Assembly (NCBI GenBank): GCA_016210375.1
Contig: JACQUH010000219.1
Span: forward strand, 1 to 7,051
Origin: Chloroflexota bacterium
GTDB taxonomy: Bacteria > Chloroflexota > Dehalococcoidia > Lucifugimonadales > JACPCL1
Direction of reading: 5' to 3'
DNA length: 7,051 nt
Part shown: positions 1 through 4,154 of the stretch, piece after piece
Layout: every line of letters starts with the position of its first letter
Numbering within the stretch: position 1 is the stretch's first letter
Program-made: the position numbers and the translations under genes
Notes under the pieces: model-generated
What the model saw: the letters and a program-made list of their open reading frames with translations, nothing else
Database searches by the model: none
What the model was told of the DNA's origin: nothing

Positions 1-1
1 A

Positions 2-310
2 GTAAGGTTCTGGGAGGAACAGGACCGTATCAACAAGGAGCTCATACCAAGGGTACTCAAGCTCCACGAACTGTTCACCCAGCATGTGGAGCACCATCAA
101 GCGGCGAGCGATGTCATTGCTGCCTTTGAAGCGAAGATCACCGAGAAAGTAAATTCTTGGGAGGAGCAGGATCGCCTCAACCAGGACCACATCAACAAGG
201 AGCTCATACCAAAGGTACTGAAGCTCCACGAACTGTTCACCCAGCATGTGGAGCAGCATCAGACGGCGAGCGATGTCATTGCTGCCTTTGAAGCACGGTA
301 TGTAAGACGT
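2..310 (+). repeat. In-frame tandem repeat inside the coiled-coil gene (two units)
   Basis: Unit 1 spans 2-148 (49 codons) and unit 2 spans 149-310 (54 codons). The core at 29-133 matches 191-295 with only six mismatches in 105 bases by hand alignment, so the duplication is recent or homogenised. Unit 2 carries five extra codons (residues LNQDH, about 176-190) before the shared INKELIP. Since unit 1 begins at the window edge, further copies may lie upstream. Confidence 0.88.
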
Positions 311-388
311 CTGAAGCTCATGTTGACCATAGCCTCGGCGGCCTTGGGGGCCGCCATCTTGAGCCTCACGCTGACCCTCTTGTCGTAG
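2..388 (+). CDS. Repeat-built coiled-coil protein with C-terminal membrane anchor (5' partial)
   Basis: The reading frame is open from base 2 to the TAG at 386-388, so the gene begins outside the window; the ATG at 86 lies inside a repeat and is unlikely to be the start. The visible 128 residues hold two copies of a charged, helix-prone module (WEEQDR...INKELIP, then VLKLHELFTQHVE, then ASDVIAAFEA). They are followed by basic residues (RYVRRLK) and a hydrophobic stretch of about 20 residues (LMLTIASAALGAAILSLTLT) that ends within a few residues of the stop. This is the layout of a coiled-coil protein held in the membrane by its C-terminal tail. The nuclease-like gene starts two bases after the stop, so the two are probably co-transcribed and translationally coupled. 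I do not recognise a family. It could be a structural or sensor partner of the next protein; that is inference from position. Confidence 0.72.
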   Translation, partial: VRFWEEQDRINKELIPRVLKLHELFTQHVEHHQAASDVIAAFEAKITEKVNSWEEQDRLNQDHINKELIPKVLKLHELFTQHVEQHQTASDVIAAFEARYVRRLKLMLTIASAALGAAILSLTLTLLS

Positions 389-390
389 CG

Positions 391-1476
391 ATGTCACTGG
401 AATCTCTCCTTCTGTTACCAAGCCTGGAGCGGCTGCCTAGAGACGAAACAATGGCAGCAATGGATTTTGCCGGCCTCAAACGTCGTCTTCTGGAGATGGA
501 GTGGGACCACTGGAGCATTGAGGCGGCTGCAGGATGCGAAGCGACACTGCGCAGCCTCTTTGAGGCGAGAAATGTCCCCGATGACCTCCAACACGCGTAT
601 GAGGCTTCGTTCACCAACTCAACGGTCGGCCTCCACGAGCATTACCAGGAGATGCTGGAACGGGGAGAGCAAGCCGTTACGGGTTTTGTGAGCAAATTGA
701 AGGGGACGCTCGCCGAACTCCGCGTGATACCCTCCCTGGAGGAAGAATACCCAGAATACCGGTTTGATCTGGCTGGGAGCCCTGTACAGCCAGAATGGGA
801 TATCCACGGGGTCGGGCCTGGAGGGCAAGAATTGTTCGTCCAGGTCAAGGTTGGCGGGGCTTCGTACGCGCCCGAGGTTGTTGAAAGAATCCGGGAGGCA
901 CCACAGAACATTATCTTTACCGTGACTCGGGAACTCCATCAGGAAATAGCAGAAACCCACCCTGAGTTGGTTCAGCAGATGTCTGAAACACCCGTCTCCA
1001 ACCTGGAGTTGACAGAGGATGTCCAGGACAACCTTGAGGTACTAGGTCAAAACTTCGGCATTGATGTCCCTGACGATCTGGGGGATATCCTTCCCTACGT
1101 TGGGGAAATAGTCCTCGGTATCCGCTTGCTCTGGGACATCATCATCGTGGAGAGGGACTTCAAAGGTGTTGATCTCAAGGACCGCCAGAGAATGCATGCC
1201 CTCAAGGCCATCATGCTATTGTCTCGCTTTGGCGTTACAACTGTGTTGGTGAACCTCGGTGTCGCCGCCGGATCTCTGGCACCAGGACCGGGCACCATTG
1301 CTGGGGCCATCACCGGCGCTGCGGCGGCCGCCTTGCTAAACCGGCGACTCAAGCCGCGAATGCTGGCAGTAGCGATGAGGATAGCAGGTGTTGATGGGGA
1401 CGACCTTTTCTACCTCAGGAACAAGCATGTCATTGACGGCATTGGCGCTTCACTCACGGCTACGCGTGTGGAGTGA
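391..1476 (+). CDS. Putative membrane-associated PD-(D/E)XK-like nuclease, unknown family
   Basis: The protein has 361 residues. An N-terminal helical region (about 1-100) leads into a stretch resembling the core of restriction-endonuclease-fold nucleases. It contains a helix motif K-G-T-L-A-E-L (104-110, with E109), then W-D-I (136-138, with D137), a short turn, and a strand F-V-Q-V-K-V (149-154) with Q151 and K153. The D...QxK arrangement is a known variant of D...ExK, seen for example in Mrr-like enzymes. After a linker (about 195-230) come hydrophobic segments at about 233-252 and 281-316, the second rich in Gly/Ala like a glycine zipper, followed by the basic NRRLKPR. This suggests membrane association. 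The start at 391 is two bases after the previous stop and lacks a clear Shine-Dalgarno, consistent with coupling; ATGs at 451 and 460 are alternatives. GC looks lower than in the rightward genes. The nuclease assignment is motif-based only, and the family is not recognised. Confidence 0.7.
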   Translation: MSLESLLLLPSLERLPRDETMAAMDFAGLKRRLLEMEWDHWSIEAAAGCEATLRSLFEARNVPDDLQHAYEASFTNSTVGLHEHYQEMLERGEQAVTGFVSKLKGTLAELRVIPSLEEEYPEYRFDLAGSPVQPEWDIHGVGPGGQELFVQVKVGGASYAPEVVERIREAPQNIIFTVTRELHQEIAETHPELVQQMSETPVSNLELTEDVQDNLEVLGQNFGIDVPDDLGDILPYVGEIVLGIRLLWDIIIVERDFKGVDLKDRQRMHALKAIMLLSRFGVTTVLVNLGVAAGSLAPGPGTIAGAITGAAAAALLNRRLKPRMLAVAMRIAGVDGDDLFYLRNKHVIDGIGASLTATRVE

Positions 1477-1505
1477 ATCGAAGGCTGCACCAAGTTGGAT
1501 CCACC

Positions 1506-1874
1506 CTAGGTCTCCATGGCCTCGCCCTGGGTGCGGGCCATGGCCGCCTCCTCCTGGTACCGCTCCAGGAGCAGGCGTGCTTCGGGCAGGTCCAGGGGCA
1601 AGGAGGAGATGGCGATGGCCCGATAGAAGGCCCCGTTGGGCACCGTCGCCGCCACCGAGCTTCCGACGCCTGGCAACTCCACCCCCAAGGCCACAGCCAT
1701 CTCCCTGGCCTGGGCCTGGCCCACCTTTGTGTTGTAGCAGCGGGTCACGGCCCGCCCCTTGTGGAGCAGGGTGACGCCGGAGGTGGTACGCCGCAGCACC
1801 AGAGCCAGGGCGCTGCTGGGCCGTGACATCAGCCTCTCAGCATATTCTTGGGCTTTTTTCCTGCTCACGCTCAT
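1506..1874 (-). CDS. Hypothetical protein, 122 residues
   Basis: I do not recognise this protein. A longer frame reaches 1952, but the extra codons would run into the palindrome at 1915-1956. The ATG at 1872-1874 is preceded by a good Shine-Dalgarno (GGGGAG, five bases upstream), so the shorter form is chosen. The N-terminus is basic and helical (SVSRKKAQEYAERLMSR). The middle alternates short strands (ALALVLRRTTSGVTLLHKGRAV), and the C-terminus is a charged helix (LPEARLLLERYQEEAAMAR, about 97-115). There is no signal peptide, membrane segment or clear metal or nucleotide motif; the only cysteine is C46. It lies downstream of the winged-helix gene on the same strand, separated by about 105 bases and a strong palindrome. 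It ends 29 bases from the convergent nuclease-like gene, with no visible terminator between them. It is probably a small soluble cytoplasmic protein. Confidence 0.66.
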   Translation of the reverse strand: MSVSRKKAQEYAERLMSRPSSALALVLRRTTSGVTLLHKGRAVTRCYNTKVGQAQAREMAVALGVELPGVGSSVAATVPNGAFYRAIAISSLPLDLPEARLLLERYQEEAAMARTQGEAMET

Positions 1875-1879
1875 AAACT

Positions 1880-1886
1880 CTCCCCT
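1880..1886 (-). promoter_or_regulatory. Ribosome binding site fixing the start of the 122-residue protein
   Basis: Read on the minus strand this is AGGGGAG, with five bases between it and the ATG at 1874. The upstream in-frame ATG at 1952 has no such site and overlaps the palindrome, so this RBS decides the start. Confidence 0.7.
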
Positions 1887-1914
1887 GCCCTTTCCTCTCC
1901 CCACCAAGAAAAGA

Positions 1915-1956
1915 GTTCGTGGGGGCGTCCCGACAAGTCGGGACGCCCCCACGAAC
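1915..1956 (-). terminator. Perfect 20-bp palindrome, likely terminator of the winged-helix gene
   Basis: Arms 1915-1934 and 1937-1956 are exact reverse complements with a two-base centre; the core reads GTCCCGAC-AA-GTCGGGAC. It sits 23 bases past the stop of the minus-strand winged-helix gene. On that strand the stem is followed by TCTTTTCTT, a moderately T-rich tail, so intrinsic termination is plausible. The perfect match and lack of any gene overlap also fit a dispersed palindromic repeat, like those around the GH57 gene but with different arms. Confidence 0.6.
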
Positions 1957-1979
1957 GTAGCGTTTTCTGAAACCGATGG

Positions 1980-2675
1980 CTAGGAAACAGCCCCGTCCTT
2001 GGAGCCACTCTCCAGCCCCACGCGCATGGCCCGGAGCAGATTGATGGCCATATCAATGTACTCCAGGGTCAAGGGCGCTGTGAGCCTGGCCTCCCCGGCG
2101 ATGAGGCACAGCCCGGTGCCATCGGCAGCGGCCTCCACGCCGCCCGAAGCCACGACGGCAGCGGCTACTGGCTGCGACCTGCTGGCGGAGACCCTCGCCT
2201 CCACCTGGGTGGCAGCCCGCTTCATCGCCCGGGCGGCATCGGCCAGATGCTTCTGGATCAAGGTAAACCTCCTCACGATCTCTTCCCTTGGGGCCTTGGT
2301 GATCTCCTCCAGGCCCTCCAGAAGGCCAGTGTCGTCGGCGGCTTCGCCCTCAAACCGCTCGTACAAGGCGCGCAGCAGCTCCACACGCTGAAATGCCTGG
2401 ATGCTGGCCTCCCGGCGCTCCTCTGGAGTTGCGGGATTCAAGATCCGCCGGGCCAGGTCCGAGACTCGCAACTCCCCTCTTCCCTCTACGAGACCGAAGT
2501 CGCGCAACGCGGCAATCTTGGCGAACAGCGTGCCGCTGTTCTCGGCCATGCCCAACTCCCAGGCAAGGCCCTTGACCGTCACCGCGCCGCTGAACTTGCC
2601 CAGGATCCTTGCCGCGATTTCCACGGCGTCCCCAAAACGGATGTCTGGATAAGAATACGTTCCCAGCTTAGCCAT
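1980..2675 (-). CDS. Putative winged-helix DNA-binding protein, 231 residues
   Basis: Residues about 10-78 look like a helix-turn-helix/winged-helix unit. Helix DAVEIAARILGKF is followed by VTVKGLAWELGMAENSG (33-48), a recognition-like helix TLFAKIAALRDFGLV (49-63), and a short hairpin-like wing (EGRGELRVSDLARRIL). A helical middle region (about 83-165) follows, with FQRVELLRALYERF and a long charged helix, then a low-complexity Ala/Val/Ser linker (about 164-187). The C-terminal segment is conserved-looking (about 188-222: LCLIAGEARLTAPLTLEYIDMAINLLRAMRVGL). The order of wHTH followed by helices resembles families such as DUF5343, but I cannot assign one. The start has a Shine-Dalgarno (GGAGGG, five bases upstream) and a promoter just beyond. 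It is divergent from the redox pair, so it may regulate that operon or itself; this is inference. Confidence 0.72.
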   Translation of the reverse strand: MAKLGTYSYPDIRFGDAVEIAARILGKFSGAVTVKGLAWELGMAENSGTLFAKIAALRDFGLVEGRGELRVSDLARRILNPATPEERREASIQAFQRVELLRALYERFEGEAADDTGLLEGLEEITKAPREEIVRRFTLIQKHLADAARAMKRAATQVEARVSASRSQPVAAAVVASGGVEAAADGTGLCLIAGEARLTAPLTLEYIDMAINLLRAMRVGLESGSKDGAVS

Positions 2676-2680
2676 TGTGG

Positions 2681-2686
2681 CCCTCC
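2681..2686 (-). promoter_or_regulatory. Ribosome binding site of the winged-helix gene
   Basis: The minus strand reads GGAGGG, five bases before the ATG at 2675. It is a near-perfect Shine-Dalgarno and supports this start. Confidence 0.72.
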
Positions 2687-2717
2687 ATTGAAAAGCCTAA
2701 ACTAACTGCACACTTAG

Positions 2718-2746
2718 AATCTACTCCTAAATATTCCCTTTGTCAA
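2718..2746 (-). promoter_or_regulatory. Sigma-70-type promoter of the winged-helix gene
   Basis: On the minus strand, a perfect -35 TTGACA (2741-2746) is followed after 17 bases by TAGATT (2718-2723, four of six matching TATAAT). Transcription would start near 2710-2712, giving a leader of about 36 bases that includes the Shine-Dalgarno. The local sequence is AT-rich relative to its surroundings. Confidence 0.68.
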
Positions 2747-2953
2747 GAGGCATTATGGTTTGGCTCAGTAAACCTCAGAACAACATAGGAATGGATAGTT
2801 ATAGAGTACCATATCCCCCTTCGCTCAGAATGTTTACTGGCCCGCCACAGGCTCTCTGGCTCTTCCCCTGCCCTGCTAAGCCCGGTCGCCTGCTCGGAGG
2901 CCCATCCCAGGGCAACGTGGGGCGTCTTGAATACGGACGCCCGCCCATTAACC
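2747..2953. other. Central part of the divergent intergenic region
   Basis: No gene is credible here: the short frames on either strand have no RBS and no recognisable protein features. Two weak structures are visible. One is an 8-bp inverted repeat, CAGTAAAC at 2766-2773 with GTTTACTG at 2832-2839, which could be an operator. The other is a 7-bp hairpin, GGGCGTC at 2920-2926 with GACGCCC at 2936-2942, lying 11 bases before the -35 box of the redox operon. Either could be a binding site for the divergent winged-helix protein, but that is speculation. Confidence 0.35.
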
Positions 2954-2982
2954 TTGACAAGACGGCGGCGCCCCTGTATTTT
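2954..2982 (+). promoter_or_regulatory. Sigma-70-type promoter of the redox pair
   Basis: A perfect -35 TTGACA (2954-2959), a 17-base spacer and TATTTT (2977-2982, four of six matching TATAAT) precede the glutaredoxin-like gene. Initiation near 2989 would give a leader of about 38 bases carrying the Shine-Dalgarno at 3016-3021. No other promoter of this quality lies nearby on the + strand. Confidence 0.68.
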
Positions 2983-3026
2983 CAGGACGACACTACCTAC
3001 CATCTATGAGCCGGCGAGAGGCAGCG

Positions 3027-3239
3027 ATGGCGTCCCCTATTGTCTACACCCTGAGCTCCTGTCCCACCTGCGAAGACCTGCGCACCGAATGGACGGGCAA
3101 AGGCATCCAATTTGAAGAGCGCAGGGTTGACACCAGCCAGGCCTGGCTGGATGAGGCGCTGCGCTATGCCGACACGGTACCCATCGTGCTTCACCCCGAT
3201 GGCAGGGTGGTGGTGGGGTTTGAGGGGGAGATGGGCTGA
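3027..3239 (+). CDS. Glutaredoxin-like thiol-disulfide protein, 70 residues
   Basis: The protein opens with a strand (PIVYTLS) leading directly into C12-P-T-C15, the dithiol active site of glutaredoxin/NrdH-type proteins. A helix (EDLRTEWTGKG), a second strand (IQFEERRVD) and the T-V-P segment at 50-52 follow; its proline sits where the family's cis-proline is expected. The last strands (IVLHPDGRVVVGFEGEMG) end the small thioredoxin fold. Seventy residues is short but normal for this group. It would reduce protein disulfides or glutathione/low-molecular-weight-thiol adducts in the cytoplasm; the partner is unknown. The ATG at 3027 is chosen because GAGAGG lies five bases upstream, while the ATG at 3006 has none. 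It is the first gene of a likely two-gene operon with the thioredoxin-like protein 65 bases downstream. Confidence 0.85.
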   Translation: MASPIVYTLSSCPTCEDLRTEWTGKGIQFEERRVDTSQAWLDEALRYADTVPIVLHPDGRVVVGFEGEMG

Positions 3240-3250
3240 CACATTGAGTA

Positions 3251-3265
3251 GGCGGCGTGGCCGCC
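3251..3265 (+). other. Small hairpin between the two redox genes
   Basis: GGCGGC (3251-3256) pairs with GCCGCC (3260-3265) around a GTG loop, 11 bases after the first stop. There is no T run after it, so it is not an intrinsic terminator. It might stabilise or separate the two coding parts of the transcript. Confidence 0.35.
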
Positions 3266-3304
3266 CAGTCGCTGATGTACCAACGAGCTAGAAAGGGAGG
3301 AGCT

Positions 3305-3898
3305 ATGGCAACAGGCAAGACCAGCGTGGTGACCCCGGAGAGGTTCGCTTCGGGCCTCACCTACCAGGAGTTTTGTGCCCAGATCAACGTGAATAAGGAC
3401 CGCTTTGACCAGTACTACGAGTCGGCCAAGATCGCGAAGGAAGACGCGGAGCTCATAAAGAAGGCCATGGGGCGCCCCGGAGGGCCCGCCAAGATGCTAG
3501 CGCTGGCGGAGGACTGGTGCCCCGATGTCTACCGCGGCCTGCCGGTGGTGGCCCGTCTGGCCGAAGCGACAGGCCTGGAGCTGCGAGTGTTCCCCAGGGA
3601 CAAGCACCTGGACATCATGGAGGAGTTCCTCAACCAGGGGCAGTTCCAGTCCATCCCTACCGTGGTGTTCTACACCAAGGACCATCGCTACATCGGCCAT
3701 TTCATTGAGCGCCCCGCCTTCGCCAATACCGACCGCGCGGCCATTGACGCCCAGGTGCGTAAGGAGATGCCCGGCGCCGATGACCAGGCCATCCGCGCGG
3801 AGGTCCGTACCCGCACAACGGCCCGCTACCCGCTGTGGCAGCAGGAGACCGTAAAAGAGATGCGGGAGATCATGGCCACAAAGCTGGGCGGCGCGTAG
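3305..3898 (+). CDS. Thioredoxin-family protein with a single active-site cysteine (WCPDV)
   Basis: The 197-residue protein matches the Thioredoxin_9-like pattern. A helical N-terminus (about 20-56: YQEFCAQINVNKDRFDQYYE onward) precedes a strand and active site LALAEDWCPDVYRGLP (65-80), then VVARLAEATGLELRVFPRD (81-99), a helix DIMEEFLNQGQF, and the cis-proline segment S-I-P-T-V-V-F (117-122). A C-terminal helical tail (about 145-193) ends it. At the CxxC position only C72 is present and the second cysteine is V75, so it cannot act as a classical dithiol reductase; C24 is distant in sequence. The role may be monothiol chemistry, peroxide handling or binding. The ATG at 3305 has GGGAGG four bases upstream, which decides against the in-frame ATG at 3257. 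A strong terminator follows 26 bases after the stop. Confidence 0.86.
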   Translation: MATGKTSVVTPERFASGLTYQEFCAQINVNKDRFDQYYESAKIAKEDAELIKKAMGRPGGPAKMLALAEDWCPDVYRGLPVVARLAEATGLELRVFPRDKHLDIMEEFLNQGQFQSIPTVVFYTKDHRYIGHFIERPAFANTDRAAIDAQVRKEMPGADDQAIRAEVRTRTTARYPLWQQETVKEMREIMATKLGGA

Positions 3899-3924
3899 GC
3901 CCGCCCTTGTCCGTAAGTGGTTAG

Positions 3925-3965
3925 AACAAGAGAGGAGGTCCCTGGCAGGGGCCTCCTCTCTTGTT
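3925..3965 (+). terminator. Intrinsic terminator of the redox operon
   Basis: Arms 3925-3938 and 3952-3965 are perfect complements (AACAAGAGAGGAGG and its reverse complement). They extend inward by one G-T wobble and three G-C pairs around a TGGCA loop, an 18-bp stem in all. The downstream arm ends in CTTGTTTG, a short T-rich tail. It lies 26 bases after the thioredoxin-like stop, the expected place. Confidence 0.75.
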
Positions 3966-4038
3966 TGCCTCGGCGTTCCCAAGCAGGGCGCCCATGGCAT
4001 TGCGAACGGTGTACCACACCCTGCAGGTCATGAACTAA

Positions 4039-4084
4039 TTGACCTAACCCCCTTGGTTCCCTTTCCCGATGCGGGAAGGGGGAG
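4039..4084 (+). repeat. REP-like unit, copy A
   Basis: It begins TTGACCTAACCCCCTTGG and contains an imperfect hairpin (CCCTTTCCCG at 4059-4068 with CGGGAAGGGG at 4072-4081, one G-T wobble), ending GGGGGAG. The same order of motifs recurs at 6711-6755, at 6878-6932 and inverted at 6994-7040. It lies directly beside a long variable palindrome. Confidence 0.75.
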
Positions 4085-4089
4085 AAAAA

Positions 4090-4136
4090 GTAGAGATATC
4101 TGTGGCACGGCAAAGCCGTGCCACAGATATCTCTAC
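4090..4136 (-). terminator. Perfect 22-bp palindrome, likely terminator of the GH57 gene (variable palindrome A)
   Basis: Arms 4090-4111 and 4115-4136 are exact reverse complements around AAA, with a GGCACGGC/GCCGTGCC centre. It starts 18 bases past the GH57 stop. On the minus strand the stem is followed at once by TTTTT (4089-4085), so it has the form of an intrinsic terminator. It is also the second half of repeat module A, meaning the repeat appears to have supplied the terminator. Confidence 0.72.
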
Positions 4137-4154
4137 CAATTTTCCCACAGCCTG

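Noticed and set aside
86..388. Complete 100-residue gene starting at ATG 86
   Set aside because: The frame stays open upstream to base 2 and encodes another copy of the same repeat, so ATG 86 is an internal methionine of a truncated gene.
2740..3009. Short frames on both strands in the divergent intergenic region
   Set aside because: They overlap both promoters, lack ribosome binding sites and show no protein-like pattern.
3826..4113. 95-residue minus-strand frame with SPFPHRERE
   Set aside because: It overlaps the end of the thioredoxin-like gene, the terminator and repeat copy A, and is explained by them.
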